34,637 bases of DNA from Burkholderiales bacterium (GTDB lineage: Bacteria; Pseudomonadota; Gammaproteobacteria; Burkholderiales; Burkholderiaceae_C). Below the pieces are notes generated by a model. It ran no database searches. It saw only the letters and a program-made list of their open reading frames with translations, and was not told where the DNA came from. The stretch covers positions 887,862 to 922,498 of the forward strand of contig CP070653.1 of the NCBI GenBank assembly GCA_020354665.1. Reading direction: 5' to 3'. How positions within the stretch are numbered: the stretch's first letter is position 1; each line of letters begins with the position of its first letter. Shown piece after piece: positions 1 to 12,832 of this stretch. The translations under genes were made by a program, and so were the position numbers.

Positions 1-145
1 CAAGGAGATGGTGATGCCGGGGGACAACGTGACCATGACGGTCAAGCTCATTGCCCCCATTGCGATGGAAGAGGGCCTGCGCTTTGCGATCCGCGAAGGC
101 GGACGCACCGTGGGCGCCGGCGTCGTGGCAAAGATCATCGAGTGA
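1..145 (+). CDS. tufB: Elongation factor Tu, C-terminal end (second tuf copy, 5' partial)
   Basis: This is the last part of an EF-Tu gene, the GTPase that brings aminoacyl-tRNA to the ribosome; only the end of domain III is present. The first complete codon begins at base 2 and the stop TGA is at 143-145. Bases 1-141 are identical to 17999-18139, the end of the complete tufA gene in this window; the only difference before the stop is a synonymous last Glu codon (GAG here, GAA there). The copy next to tRNA-Trp and secE is by convention tufB. The upstream part lies outside the window, so whether the whole gene is intact cannot be judged. Confidence 0.97.
   Translation, partial: KEMVMPGDNVTMTVKLIAPIAMEEGLRFAIREGGRTVGAGVVAKIIE
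1..145 (+). repeat. Near-identical copy of the tufA 3' end (17999-18143)
   Basis: The 145 bases differ from 17999-18143 at one position (142 versus 18140). Similarity stops at once after the stop codon: the sequences beyond 145 and 18143 are unrelated. This is the usual pattern of two tuf genes kept identical by gene conversion, with the homology confined to the coding region. Confidence 0.95.
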
Positions 146-171
146 TTCTTATCCAGGGGTCGCAGGGCCGC

Positions 172-247
172 AGGGGTATAGCTCAACTGGCAGAGCGTCG
201 GTCTCCAAAACCGAAGGTTGGGGGTTCGATTCCCTCTGCCCCTGCCA
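172..247 (+). tRNA. trpT: tRNA-Trp (anticodon CCA)
   Basis: A complete 76-nt cloverleaf. The acceptor arm AGGGGTA (172-178) pairs with TGCCCCT (237-243), with one G-T pair; the anticodon stem TCGGT/ACCGA encloses the loop CTCCAAA, with anticodon CCA at 205-207; the T arm GGGGG/CCCTC carries a TTCGATT loop; the 3' GCCA (244-247) is encoded. It lies 26 bases after the tufB stop and before secE, the usual betaproteobacterial order, and is probably cut from a tufB-trpT-secE-nusG transcript. Confidence 0.98.
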
Positions 248-314
248 AGTCCGCACCGCGGTGCGGTTCAAAGGGCGGCCAAGCAGCCGATCGGCATACA
301 GCGCGGACTTTTCT
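247..314 (+). promoter_or_regulatory. Two mutually exclusive hairpins between tRNA-Trp and secE
   Basis: Bases 251-266 form a perfect 16-base palindrome (CCGCACCGCGGTGCGG). The arm AAGTCCGC at 247-254 is also complementary to GCGGACTT at 303-310, which runs into TTTTCTC, a terminator-like T-run. Bases 251-254 are used by both pairings, so only one can form at a time. The outer pairing could be a weak intrinsic terminator or a processing stem bordering the tRNA 3' end. The structure is seen; the function is inferred. Confidence 0.35.
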
Positions 315-386
315 CAACCGGGCCATCGCACTCCCGCTGACGAGGCGGTCCGTTGCGGGCCGGGACGAGACACGAAAGTGACATCG

Positions 387-770
387 ATGACGCAAGCGCA
401 AGTCGAAACCGTTACCACGGGCGCCGAGAAGGCCAAGCTCGCGCTGGCCGGCGCGCTCGTGGTCGGCGGGCTTGCGGCTTTCTATCTGCTGGCCAAGCAG
501 GATCTGTGGCTGCGCGTGGCCGTGCTCCTGGCGCTGCTGGTGTTGGCCGTGGTCACCTTCTTCTTCTCCGAGGCTGGCAAGCAGTTGATAGCGTTCGGCC
601 GTGAGGCAGTACGCGAGGTCAACAAGGTGGTCTGGCCGACGCGCAAGGAAGCGCTGCAGATGACGGGTTACGTCTTCGCATTCGTCTTTGTGATGGCACT
701 GTTCCTGTGGCTGACGGACAAGACGCTGGAATGGGTGCTCTACGACCTGATCTTGGGCTGGAGGCGCTGA
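387..770 (+). CDS. secE: Preprotein translocase subunit SecE
   Basis: SecE is the small essential membrane subunit that clamps SecY in the SecYEG channel. The 127-residue product has three hydrophobic segments at about residues 20-36, 42-60 and 95-115, matching the three-helix form of gammaproteobacterial and betaproteobacterial SecE. The conserved SecE signature [19 protein letters not shown] lies before the last helix, at about residues 73-91. The open frame reaches back through the tRNA and tufB, but homology starts at the ATG at 387; a GTG at 378 would add three residues and cannot be excluded. nusG follows 10 bases after the stop. Confidence 0.96.
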   Translation: MTQAQVETVTTGAEKAKLALAGALVVGGLAAFYLLAKQDLWLRVAVLLALLVLAVVTFFFSEAGKQLIAFGREAVREVNKVVWPTRKEALQMTGYVFAFVFVMALFLWLTDKTLEWVLYDLILGWRR

Positions 771-780
771 GGACACGAAC

Positions 781-1365
781 ATGACTGAACCCGCTGCCGT
801 AAACGCTGCTGCCGAGGCTGCGCCGCCGCCGTCCAACCTGCGGTGGTATGTCGTGCACGCCTATTCCGGCATGGAGAAGGCGGTCGAGCGCAACCTGCGC
901 GAGCGAATCGATCGCGCGGGGATGCAGTCCAAGTTCGGCCGCATCCTCGTACCCACGGAGGAGGTGGTCGAGCTCAAGGGTGGCAAGAAATCGGTCACCG
1001 AGCGCCGGTTCTTCCCCGGCTACGTACTCGTCGAAATGCAGATGGACGACGACACCTGGCACTTGGTCAAGCACACCAGCAAGGTGACGGGCTTTGTCGG
1101 CGGCGCCAAGAACCGCCCGGCCCCGATCTCCGAGGCCGAGGTCATGAAGATCGTCAACCAGATGCAGGAGGGTGTCGAGAAGCCGCGACCGAAGGTGCAG
1201 TGGACGGTCGGCGAGCTGGTGCGCGTCAAGGAAGGCCCGTTCACCGATTTCAACGGCGCGATCGAGGACGTCAATTACGAGAAGTCCAAGGTCCGGGTGA
1301 GCGTCACGATCTTCGGGCGGGCGACGCCGGTGGAGCTCGACTTCTCGCAGGTCGAGAAGGTGTGA
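781..1365 (+). CDS. nusG: Transcription termination/antitermination protein NusG
   Basis: NusG binds RNA polymerase through its N-terminal NGN domain, suppresses pausing, and contacts Rho or ribosomal S10 through its C-terminal KOW domain. In the 194-residue product the NGN domain starts at about residue 21 ([20 protein letters not shown]) and the KOW motif at residue 143 ([17 protein letters not shown]). Relative to the E. coli protein there are about a dozen extra Ala/Pro-rich residues at the N-terminus. It lies 10 bases after secE and is almost certainly cotranscribed. Its partners S10, RpoB and RpoC are all encoded in this window. Confidence 0.98.
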   Translation: MTEPAAVNAAAEAAPPPSNLRWYVVHAYSGMEKAVERNLRERIDRAGMQSKFGRILVPTEEVVELKGGKKSVTERRFFPGYVLVEMQMDDDTWHLVKHTSKVTGFVGGAKNRPAPISEAEVMKIVNQMQEGVEKPRPKVQWTVGELVRVKEGPFTDFNGAIEDVNYEKSKVRVSVTIFGRATPVELDFSQVEKV

Positions 1366-1380
1366 ACGCTCTGGACACGA

Positions 1381-1396
1381 GCCCCGGTCGTGGGGC
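1381..1396 (+). other. Small GC hairpin after nusG
   Basis: GCCCC (1381-1385) can pair with GGGGC (1392-1396) around a 6-base loop, 15 bases after the nusG stop. No T-run follows, so it is a poor intrinsic terminator. It may mark the end of the secE-nusG unit or be incidental. Confidence 0.2.
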
Positions 1397-1492
1397 GGGG
1401 TGCCCTCAGGAGCCCGATCGCGATCCGTTGCGCCGGTGACGAGATACCGGCACGAGGAGCGAAGGTAGCCAGCCCTTCGCGTTTGCACTCAA

Positions 1493-1518
1493 CAAGCAAG
1501 GCCTGGCTGGCCTGCTTG
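1493..1518 (+). promoter_or_regulatory. rplK leader hairpin, candidate L1 autoregulatory site
   Basis: CAAGCA (1493-1498) and GGCC (1500-1503) pair with GGCC (1509-1512) and TGCTTG (1513-1518), giving a 10-bp stem with a single bulged A at 1499 and a 5-base loop. The hairpin ends four bases before the rplK Shine-Dalgarno GGAG (1523-1526). In E. coli, ribosomal protein L1 represses rplKA by binding a stem-loop in this leader region. The hairpin is visible; its identity as the L1 site is inferred from position. Confidence 0.4.
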
Positions 1519-1534
1519 ACCTGGAGACTGAGAA

Positions 1535-1966
1535 ATGGCCAAGAAGATCGTCGGCTTCATCAAGCTGCAAATTCCTGCGGGCAAGGCCAATCCTTCGCCC
1601 CCTGTCGGGCCGGCGCTGGGTCAGCGCGGCCTGAACATCATGGAGTTCTGCAAGGCGTTCAATGCGCAGACGCAGAGTGTCGAGCCGGGGCTGATGCTGC
1701 CGGTGGTGATCACCGCGTACGCGGACAAGTCGTTCAGTTTCGTCATCAAGACGCCACCGGCCGCGGTGCTGATCAAGAAAGCGATCAAGCTCGAAAAGGG
1801 GTCGGGCAAGCCGCACCTCGAGAAGGTCGGCAACCTCACGCGCGCCCAGCTCGAGGAAATCGCAAAGGCCAAGATGAAGGATCTGACCGCCGCCGACCTC
1901 GACGCTGCCGTGAAGACAATTGCCGGTTCGGCCCGCTCGATGGGCGTGACCGTGGAGGGGGTGTGA
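1535..1966 (+). CDS. rplK: 50S ribosomal protein L11
   Basis: L11 binds the GTPase-associated region of 23S rRNA and forms the base of the L10/L12 stalk; it is also needed for RelA activation on stalled ribosomes. The 143 residues match the family length. The proline-rich N-terminal segment ([19 protein letters not shown], about residues 14-32) is where thiostrepton-type antibiotics and factors contact the protein. ATG 1535 has a GGAG ribosome site 8 bases upstream. rplA follows one base after the stop, so the two are translationally linked. Confidence 0.99.
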   Translation: MAKKIVGFIKLQIPAGKANPSPPVGPALGQRGLNIMEFCKAFNAQTQSVEPGLMLPVVITAYADKSFSFVIKTPPAAVLIKKAIKLEKGSGKPHLEKVGNLTRAQLEEIAKAKMKDLTAADLDAAVKTIAGSARSMGVTVEGV

Positions 1967-1967
1967 G

Positions 1968-2678
1968 ATGGCCAAGTTGACGAAGCGCCAGAAGGCCGTT
2001 GCCAGCAAGGTGGACAACCTCAAGCTCTACCCGATCAGTGACGCGCTCAGGATCGTCAAGGAGTGCGCGCTTGCCAAGTTCGATGAGTCGATCGACGTGG
2101 CGGTCCAGCTGGGCGTCGATCCCAAGAAGTCCGATCAGGTCGTGCGCGGAGCGGTCGTGCTGCCCAACGGCACCGGCAAGACCAAGCGGGTGGCCGTGTT
2201 TGCTCAGGGAGCCAAGGTCGACGAGGCCAAGGCTGCCGGTGCGGACATCGTCGGCATGGATGACCTTGCCGCCGAAATCAAGGCCGGCAACATCAATTTC
2301 GATGTCGTGATCGCATCACCCGACACGATGCGCGTGGTCGGTGCACTGGGTCAGATCCTGGGGCCACGCGGGCTGATGCCCAATCCCAAGGTGGGTACCG
2401 TCACCCCCGACGTGGCCACTGCGGTAAAGAACGCCAAGGCTGGACAGGTGCAGTTCCGTGTCGACAAGGCGGGCATCATCCATGCCACGATTGGCCGCCG
2501 CTCGTTTGACACGGAGAAGCTCACGGGCAATCTGCGCGCGCTGATCGAGGCGCTGAACAAGGCCAAGCCGGCCTCGAGCAAGGGGATCTACCTGCGCAAG
2601 GTTGCGGTGTCGTCGACGATGGGTATAGGCGCGCGCGTGGACGTCGCCTCGATCGCTGTAGCGACGACCGCCGCCTGA
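1968..2678 (+). CDS. rplA: 50S ribosomal protein L1
   Basis: L1 forms the mobile L1 stalk near the E site and, in E. coli, represses its own operon by binding the rplK leader. The product has 236 residues, close to the usual 230-235. The core motif [15 protein letters not shown], typical of L1, lies at about residues 132-146. The start codon follows the rplK stop after a single base. A long untranslated gap (275 bases) separates it from rplJ. Confidence 0.99.
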   Translation: MAKLTKRQKAVASKVDNLKLYPISDALRIVKECALAKFDESIDVAVQLGVDPKKSDQVVRGAVVLPNGTGKTKRVAVFAQGAKVDEAKAAGADIVGMDDLAAEIKAGNINFDVVIASPDTMRVVGALGQILGPRGLMPNPKVGTVTPDVATAVKNAKAGQVQFRVDKAGIIHATIGRRSFDTEKLTGNLRALIEALNKAKPASSKGIYLRKVAVSSTMGIGARVDVASIAVATTAA

Positions 2679-2953
2679 GATGGAACCGAGCCGCAATGCT
2701 GCAGTCTGGCGTGTGGCCGTTGGAATGGTGGGCTGCGTCGGCGCGAGCCGCCGCGGGCCATCGAAGACCGCTGGTGGAGCCGAGATTCACGATCGACGCT
2801 CCGTAATCGAAGGTCGCTGTGAAGGCAGTGGCCAGGCAGCCAGCGCAGATGGCGATCCCCTGCCCCGGAACGCAAGAGTCCGAGACAGAAGGTCGCTGGG
2901 TATGCGTGCCGGGTTCTTTCGTGCCCGGCACGAATTGAAGTGAGGAGCAGACC
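2679..2953 (+). promoter_or_regulatory. rplJ (L10) leader region with strong terminal hairpin
   Basis: There is no gene in these 275 bases. Near the 3' end CGTGCCGGG (2905-2913) pairs perfectly with CCCGGCACG (2924-2932), a 9-bp stem with a 10-base pyrimidine-rich loop, just before the rplJ ribosome site GAGGAG (2942-2947). No T-run follows, so it is not an obvious terminator. In many bacteria the L10-(L12)4 complex binds a structured leader here to repress rplJL translation. The region fits that role in position and length, but the L10 kink-turn was not identified by eye. Confidence 0.5.
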
Positions 2954-3466
2954 TTGAGTCTTAATCGCAATGAGAAGGCAGCCGTCGTGACGCAGGTGAC
3001 CGCGCAAGTTGCGCGGTCGCAGACGTTGGCGTTGGCCGAGTACCGTGGCCTCACCGTGGAAGCCTTGAACAAGCTGCGCGTCGATGCGCGTGCCAAGGGT
3101 GTGTACCTTCACGTGCTGAAGAACACCTTGGCGCGCCGCGCCGTCGCAGGTACGCCGTTCGAGGTGGCCGCGGAGGCCATGTCCGGCCCGTTGATCTACG
3201 GCTTTTCACAGGACGCTGTCGCGGCGGCGAAGGTCATCGCCGAGTTCGCCAAGACCAACGACAAGCTGATCGTCAAAGCCGGTGCCTACGCCGGCAGGGC
3301 GCTGGACGCGGAGGGCGTGAAGGCGCTGGCCGCCATCCCGAGCAAGGAAGTCTTGCTCGCGCAGCTGGCCGGATTGCTCAAGTCGCCGGTGCAGCGCATG
3401 GCGGGCGTGCTCGCGGCGCTGGCAGAGAAAAGGGGCGGCGGGGAAGCCGCGGCCCCCGCGGCGTGA
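2954..3466 (+). CDS. rplJ: 50S ribosomal protein L10
   Basis: L10 anchors the L7/L12 dimers to the ribosome and acts with them as the translational repressor of this pair. It has 170 residues, starting [15 protein letters not shown], which is typical of betaproteobacterial L10. The start codon is TTG at 2954, preceded by GAGGAG (2942-2947) at good spacing; no ATG fits the family N-terminus. The rare initiator may help keep translation under leader control. The C-terminal helix (about residues 135-165), which binds L12, is present and is followed by a short Gly/Ala-rich end. Confidence 0.98.
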   Translation: MSLNRNEKAAVVTQVTAQVARSQTLALAEYRGLTVEALNKLRVDARAKGVYLHVLKNTLARRAVAGTPFEVAAEAMSGPLIYGFSQDAVAAAKVIAEFAKTNDKLIVKAGAYAGRALDAEGVKALAAIPSKEVLLAQLAGLLKSPVQRMAGVLAALAEKRGGGEAAAPAA

Positions 3467-3523
3467 GAGAGCGCTGAAGCGACCAGACCAACACCAACCG
3501 TTTACTGAAATCGAGGAATTCCA

Positions 3524-3904
3524 ATGGCATTCGACAAAGACGCCTTTCTGACCGCACTGGATGGCATGTCCGTGATGGAGCTCAACGACCTCGTCAAGGC
3601 GATCGAGGACAAGTTCGGCGTATCCGCCGCCGCGATGGCCGCACCGGCCGGCGGCGCTGCGGGCGGCGCCGCCGCCCCCGCGGCTGAGGAGAAGACCGAG
3701 TTCACCGTGCAACTCCTCGAGGCGGGAGCCAACAAAGTGTCCGTCATCAAGGCGGTGCGCGAGTTGACTGGCCTGGGCTTGAAGGAGGCCAAAGACCTCG
3801 TCGATGGTGCGCCCAAGCCGGTCAAGGAAGGCATTGCCAAGGCCGACGCCGAGGCCGCGATGAAGAAGCTCGTGGATGCCGGGGCGAAGGCCGAACTGAA
3901 GTAA
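3524..3904 (+). CDS. rplL: 50S ribosomal protein L7/L12
   Basis: L7/L12 is the multicopy stalk protein that recruits EF-Tu and EF-G and stimulates their GTPase. In 126 residues it has the N-terminal dimerisation domain (about 1-34), an Ala/Gly-rich flexible hinge (about 36-55) and the C-terminal factor-binding domain ([20 protein letters not shown] onward). The C-terminal half keeps the conserved [20 protein letters not shown] segment. The gap to rplJ is 57 bases with a GAGGAA ribosome site. A strong hairpin follows the stop. Confidence 0.99.
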   Translation: MAFDKDAFLTALDGMSVMELNDLVKAIEDKFGVSAAAMAAPAGGAAGGAAAPAAEEKTEFTVQLLEAGANKVSVIKAVRELTGLGLKEAKDLVDGAPKPVKEGIAKADAEAAMKKLVDAGAKAELK

Positions 3905-3913
3905 CTGACGGCT

Positions 3914-3940
3914 GGCTCGGGGCGCTCGGCGCCTCGGGCC
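3914..3940 (+). terminator. rplL-rpoB attenuator-like hairpin
   Basis: Bases 3914-3925 pair with 3929-3940 in an uninterrupted 12-bp stem (two G-T pairs) with the triloop TCG, starting 10 bases after the rplL stop. It is followed by TCCATCCGTT rather than a true T-run, so termination should be partial. This is where E. coli has its transcription attenuator, which makes much less rpoBC than rplJL mRNA. An RNase III processing stem is the alternative reading. Confidence 0.6.
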
Positions 3941-4245
3941 TCCATCCGTTAGCGCGGCGGCCTCACGGCTCGCCGGGCGAGAACAGCGCGAAGCGCAGCT
4001 CAGCGGCGTTTCGCAGTGTTCTCTGAACCGACTGCAGGGAACGGGTTTGGTCGGACTGAGGCGCAACGCCTCGGTTGTCCGCCAGCGGCTGGTAGTGGCC
4101 AGCCACCAAGCTTCGGGTGCCAGACCGGACCGGCCGAGCAACGTCTCGGGCCGGCTCACCTCCTCGGCAAAGGAGGCATCCGATCAGCCAGTCGCCGACG
4201 GACGCGTTGCTAGGGCCACGCGGCGTGTCCTGAGACGGAGTACTT
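3941..4245 (+). promoter_or_regulatory. rpoB leader with two further hairpins
   Basis: There is no gene in these 305 bases. CCGGCC-GAG (4130-4138) pairs with CTC-GGCCGG (4145-4154) leaving one bulged G at 4148. Just after, CCTCC (4159-4163) pairs with GGAGG (4172-4176). This GGAGG is too far from the rpoB start (4246) to be its ribosome site, which is GGAG at 4237-4240. The folded leader may set mRNA stability or rpoB translation. No -10 element is obvious. Confidence 0.35.
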
Positions 4246-7200
4246 ATGGCGCAGCAAACCATCCCTTATACCTACACCGAGCGCAAGCGCATCCGCAAGA
4301 GCTTCGGCAAGCGCGAGAGCGTGCTCGAGGTTCCCTACCTGCTGACCATGCAGAAGGACTCGTACGTCGCCTATCTGCAGAAGGACGTGCCGCCGGTCAA
4401 GCGCAAGCCCGAAGGTCTGCAGGCGGCGTTCCTTTCGGCGTTCCCGATCGTGTCGCACAACGGCTACGTCGAGATGCGCTTCATCGAATACAACATCGCC
4501 AAGCCGCCGTTCGACACGCGCGAGTGCCAGCAGCGTGGCCTGACCTACGCGGCGGCGGTGCGCGCCAAGCTGCAGATGATCATCTACGACCGCGAGGCCG
4601 CCGCGCCGAAGACCGTCAAGGAGATCAAGGAGCAGGAGGTCTACATGGGCGAGGTGCCGCTCATGACCGACTACGGTTCGTTCATTGTCAACGGCACCGA
4701 GCGCGTCATCGTGAGCCAGCTGCACCGCTCGCCGGGCGTGTTCTTCGAGCACGACAAGGGCAAGACCCACTCTTCGGGCAAGCTGCTGTTCTCCGCGCGC
4801 ATCATTCCCTACCGGGGCTCCTGGCTGGATTTCGAGTTCGACCCGAAGGACATCCTGTACTTCCGGGTCGATCGCCGGCGCAAGATGCCCGTGACCATCC
4901 TGCTCAAGGCGATCGGCCTCAACCCGGAGCAGATCCTCGCGAACTTCTTCGTTTTCGACAACTTCCGCCTGATGGAATCGGGCGCGCAGCTGGAGTTCGT
5001 CGCGGACCGGCTGCGCGGAGAGATCGCACGCTTTGACATCACCGACAAGTCGGGGGCGGTGGTGGTCGAGAAGGACAAGCGCATCACCGCGCGGCATGTC
5101 CGTCAACTGGAGCAGAGCGGCACGTCGTTTATCAGCGTGCCGGAGGACTTTCTCGTCGGCCGCGTGCTTGCACGCAACATGGTCGATGGCGAAACGGGAG
5201 AGATCGTCGCGAAGGCCAACGACGAGCTGACCGAGTCACTGCTCAAGAAGCTGCGCGCGGCTGGGTTGAAGGAGATCCAGTGCCTCTACATTAACGAGCT
5301 CGACGAGGGGGGCTACATCAGCCAGACCCTGGCGATGGACGAGACGGCCGACGAGCTCGCGGCCCGCGTCGCGATCTACCGGATGATGCGTCCCGGTGAA
5401 CCGCCCACCGAGGATGCGGTACAGGCGTTGTTCCACCGGCTCTTCTACAGCGCGGATACGTACGACCTGTCGCGGGTCGGCCGCATGAAGTTCAACGCAC
5501 GCGTCGGTCGCGACACACCCGAAGGACCGATGACGTTGAGCAACGATGACATCCTCGATGTCGTCAAGATCCTCGTCGAGCTGCGCAACGGCCGGGGCGA
5601 GGTGGACGATATCGACCACCTCGGCAACCGGCGCGTGCGCTGCGTCGGCGAGCTGGCGGAAAACCAGTACCGCTCCGGACTCGCCCGCATCGAGAAGGCC
5701 GTGAAGGAGCGTCTCGGCCAAGCCGAGACCGAGGCCCTGATGCCGCACGACCTGATCAACTCCAAGCCGATCTCGGCGGCGCTCAAGGAGTTCTTCGGGG
5801 CGAGCCAGCTGAGCCAGTTCATGGACCAGACGAACCCGCTGTCGGAGATCACGCACAAGCGGCGGGTTTCGGCGCTCGGCCCGGGGGGGCTGACACGCGA
5901 GCGCGCAGGTTTCGAGGTGCGCGACGTGCACCCGACCCACTACGGTCGGGTCTGTCCGATCGAGACCCCCGAGGGTCCGAACATCGGCCTGATCAACTCG
6001 TTGGCTCTGTATGCTCAGCTCAACGAATACGGTTTCCTCGAGACGCCGTACCGCCGGGTGACCGACGGCAAGGTGACCGACCAGATCGATTACCTGTCGG
6101 CGATCGAGGAAGGCAAGTACGTGATCGCGCAGGCCAATGCGTCGCTCGACGGCCAGGGGCGGTTGACCGACGAGCTGGTCTCGGCGCGCGAGCACGGCGA
6201 ATCGGTCTTGACGTCGCCTGACCGCATCCAGTACATGGACGTTGCGCCGACGCAGATCGTTTCGGTCGCGGCGTCGCTGGTGCCGTTCCTGGAGCACGAC
6301 GACGCGAACCGCGCGCTGATGGGTGCCAACATGCAGCGCCAGGCCGTGCCCACGCTGCGCCCCGAGAAGGCGTTCGTCGGCACCGGCGTCGAGCGCGTGG
6401 CGGCCAAGGATTCGGGCACCGTCGTGACGGCCCGCCGCGGTGGCGTGGTCGACTACGTTGACACCAACCGCATCGTGATCCGGGTCAACGACGCGGAGAC
6501 GATGGCCGGCGAGGTCGGCGTCGACATCTACAACCTCATCAAGTACCACCGGTCGAACCAAAACACCAACATCCACCAGCGTCCGATCGTCAAGCGCGGC
6601 GACTCAGTGGCTACGAACGACGTCATCGCTGACGGCGCGAGCACCGACCTGGGTGAGCTGGCGCTGGGCCAGAACATGCTGGTCGCGTTCATGCCCTGGA
6701 ACGGCTACAACTTCGAGGACTCGATCCTGATCAGCGAACGCGTCGTCGGCGAAGACCGCTACACCTCGATCCACATCGAGGAGCTGGTGGTGATGGCGCG
6801 CGACACCAAGCTGGGCGCCGAGGAAATCACGCGCGACATTCCGAACCTGTCCGAGCAGCAGCTCGCGCGGCTGGATGAGTCGGGGATCGTCTACATCGGT
6901 GCTGAGGTCAACCCGGGCGACGTACTGGTCGGCAAGGTCACGCCGAAGGGCGAAACCACGCTCACACCGGAAGAGAAACTGCTGCGCGCGATCTTCGGGG
7001 AGAAGGCGTCGGACGTGAAGGACACCTCGCTGCGTGTCGATCAGGGCACCAACGGCACCGTGATCGACGTTCAGGTGTTCACCCGTGAAGGCATCCAGCG
7101 CGACAAACGTGCCCAGCAGATCATCGACGACGAGCTCAAGCGCTTCCGGCTCGACCTCAATGACCAGCTTCGCATCGTCGAGGCCGACGCCTTCGACCGC

Positions 7201-8370
7201 ATCGAGAAGCTGCTGGTGGGCAAGGTCGCGAACGGCGGGCCGCAGCGCATCGTCAAGGGCACGGTGATCGGCAAGGAGTACCTGGCCGCTGTCGAGAAGT
7301 ACCACTGGTTCGACATCCGGCCGGCCGACGAGGACGTCGCCAATCAGCTCGAGAGCATCAAGAACTCGCTCGAGCAGACGCGTCACAGCTTCGACCTCGC
7401 GTTCGAGGAAAAGCGAAAGAAGCTGACGCAGGGTGACGAGCTGCCGGCCGGTGTGCTGAAGATGGTCAAGGTGTACCTCGCCGTGAAGCGCCGCCTGCAG
7501 CCGGGCGACAAGATGGCCGGCCGCCACGGCAACAAGGGTGTGGTATCGAAGATCGTGCCCGTCGAGGACATGCCTTACATGGCCGACGGCACGCCGGTGG
7601 ACATCGTGCTCAATCCGCTGGGGGTGCCGTCGCGGATGAACGTCGGCCAGGTGCTCGAGGTGCATCTGGGCTGGGCGGCCAAGGGCATCGGGCAACAGCT
7701 GGGAGACATGCTGCGCGAGCAGGCGCGCGTCGCGGAGGTGCGCCAGTTCCTCGACGAGCTCTACAACAGGAGCGGCGGCAGGACCGAGCAGCTGTCGGCC
7801 CTGGCGGACGAGCAGGTTCTGGAGATGGCGGGCAACCTCGCGCAGGGCGTGCCGTTTGCGACGCCCGTGTTCGACGGCGCAAAGGAGGAAGAGATCCGAC
7901 GCATGCTCGCGCTCGCCTATCCGCAGGACGTTGCCAACCGAAAGGGCCTGACGGCCACGCGCACCCAGGCGACGCTGTACGACGGCCGGTCGGGCGAGGC
8001 CTTCGAAAGGCCGGTCACGGTGGGCTACATGCACGTCCTCAAGCTGCACCACCTCGTCGATGACAAGATGCACGCGCGTTCGACGGGCCCCTACAGCCTG
8101 GTGACGCAACAACCGCTGGGCGGCAAGGCGCAGTTCGGCGGTCAGCGCTTCGGCGAGATGGAGGTCTGGGCACTGGAAGCCTACGGCGCGAGCTACGTGC
8201 TGCAGGAGATGCTCACCGTGAAATCCGACGACGTGAACGGCCGCACGAAGGTCTACGAGAACATCGTCAAGGGCGAGCACGCGATCGATGCCGGCATGCC
8301 GGAGTCGTTCAACGTCTTGGTCAAGGAGATCCGCTCCCTGGGCATTGATATCGAGCTGGAACGCAATTGA
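4246..8370 (+). CDS. rpoB: DNA-directed RNA polymerase subunit beta
   Basis: RpoB forms, with RpoC, the catalytic cleft of RNA polymerase and the rifampicin pocket. The 1374 residues match Burkholderiales RpoB. The rifampicin cluster is wild type: [20 protein letters not shown] with Asp527, His537 and Ser542 at the positions of E. coli D516, H526 and S531. The segment [13 protein letters not shown] near residues 1086-1098 and the C-terminal clamp segment ([20 protein letters not shown]) are intact. ATG 4246 follows GGAG by five bases. It is probably cotranscribed with rplL at a reduced level through the attenuator, and continues to rpoC. Confidence 0.99.
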   Translation: MAQQTIPYTYTERKRIRKSFGKRESVLEVPYLLTMQKDSYVAYLQKDVPPVKRKPEGLQAAFLSAFPIVSHNGYVEMRFIEYNIAKPPFDTRECQQRGLTYAAAVRAKLQMIIYDREAAAPKTVKEIKEQEVYMGEVPLMTDYGSFIVNGTERVIVSQLHRSPGVFFEHDKGKTHSSGKLLFSARIIPYRGSWLDFEFDPKDILYFRVDRRRKMPVTILLKAIGLNPEQILANFFVFDNFRLMESGAQLEFVADRLRGEIARFDITDKSGAVVVEKDKRITARHVRQLEQSGTSFISVPEDFLVGRVLARNMVDGETGEIVAKANDELTESLLKKLRAAGLKEIQCLYINELDEGGYISQTLAMDETADELAARVAIYRMMRPGEPPTEDAVQALFHRLFYSADTYDLSRVGRMKFNARVGRDTPEGPMTLSNDDILDVVKILVELRNGRGEVDDIDHLGNRRVRCVGELAENQYRSGLARIEKAVKERLGQAETEALMPHDLINSKPISAALKEFFGASQLSQFMDQTNPLSEITHKRRVSALGPGGLTRERAGFEVRDVHPTHYGRVCPIETPEGPNIGLINSLALYAQLNEYGFLETPYRRVTDGKVTDQIDYLSAIEEGKYVIAQANASLDGQGRLTDELVSAREHGESVLTSPDRIQYMDVAPTQIVSVAASLVPFLEHDDANRALMGANMQRQAVPTLRPEKAFVGTGVERVAAKDSGTVVTARRGGVVDYVDTNRIVIRVNDAETMAGEVGVDIYNLIKYHRSNQNTNIHQRPIVKRGDSVATNDVIADGASTDLGELALGQNMLVAFMPWNGYNFEDSILISERVVGEDRYTSIHIEELVVMARDTKLGAEEITRDIPNLSEQQLARLDESGIVYIGAEVNPGDVLVGKVTPKGETTLTPEEKLLRAIFGEKASDVKDTSLRVDQGTNGTVIDVQVFTREGIQRDKRAQQIIDDELKRFRLDLNDQLRIVEADAFDRIEKLLVGKVANGGPQRIVKGTVIGKEYLAAVEKYHWFDIRPADEDVANQLESIKNSLEQTRHSFDLAFEEKRKKLTQGDELPAGVLKMVKVYLAVKRRLQPGDKMAGRHGNKGVVSKIVPVEDMPYMADGTPVDIVLNPLGVPSRMNVGQVLEVHLGWAAKGIGQQLGDMLREQARVAEVRQFLDELYNRSGGRTEQLSALADEQVLEMAGNLAQGVPFATPVFDGAKEEEIRRMLALAYPQDVANRKGLTATRTQATLYDGRSGEAFERPVTVGYMHVLKLHHLVDDKMHARSTGPYSLVTQQPLGGKAQFGGQRFGEMEVWALEAYGASYVLQEMLTVKSDDVNGRTKVYENIVKGEHAIDAGMPESFNVLVKEIRSLGIDIELERN

Positions 8371-8410
8371 TGACGGACCTGCGAAGTGACTTCGACGCGT
8401 TTCCCGTGAG

Positions 8411-8440
8411 GGCTCGTCGCTGGCACAGCGACGGAGCCCG
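8411..8440 (+). other. rpoB-rpoC intergenic hairpin
   Basis: GGGCTC and GTCGCTG (8411-8423) pair with CAGCGAC (8427-8433) and GAGCCC (8435-8440): 13 base pairs, a 3-base loop and one bulged G at 8434. It sits in the 131-base gap between rpoB and rpoC. No T-run follows, so an mRNA-processing or stability role is more likely than termination. Confidence 0.5.
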
Positions 8441-8501
8441 AGCCAGGGCGACCATGGAGCGCGCAGCTCCCATTCGTGATTTCAGGATCTAGGAGAACCC
8501 C

Positions 8502-12740
<4,239 letters not shown>

Positions 12741-12743
12741 CCT

Positions 12744-12813
12744 CGCCGCCGTTGGCGGCGGTGCAGGGGGCGCGGGCCGCCGGGCGGCCCCGCCCCCGTT
12801 GTTCTTTGGTTTT
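12744..12813 (+). terminator. Intrinsic terminator after rpoC
   Basis: A first small hairpin pairs CGCCGCC (12744-12750) with GGCGGCG (12754-12760). The main stem pairs GGGGGCG (12766-12772) and GGGCCGC (12774-12780) with GCGGCCC (12784-12790) and CGCCCCC (12791-12797): 14 base pairs with one bulged C. It is followed by a T-rich tract GTTGTTCTTTGGTTTT (12798-12813). This is the clearest Rho-independent terminator in the window and separates rpoC from the convergent PIN gene. Confidence 0.8.
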
Positions 12814-12832
12814 CGTGTGCGGCTTGCGCCGT

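Noticed and set aside
51-386. N-terminal extension of secE reading through tufB and tRNA-Trp
   Set aside because: The region encodes the end of EF-Tu in another frame and a tRNA; SecE homology starts only at 387.
6604-8280. Long minus-strand open frame opposite rpoB
   Set aside because: Same GC-driven shadow effect; low-complexity composition and no family resemblance.
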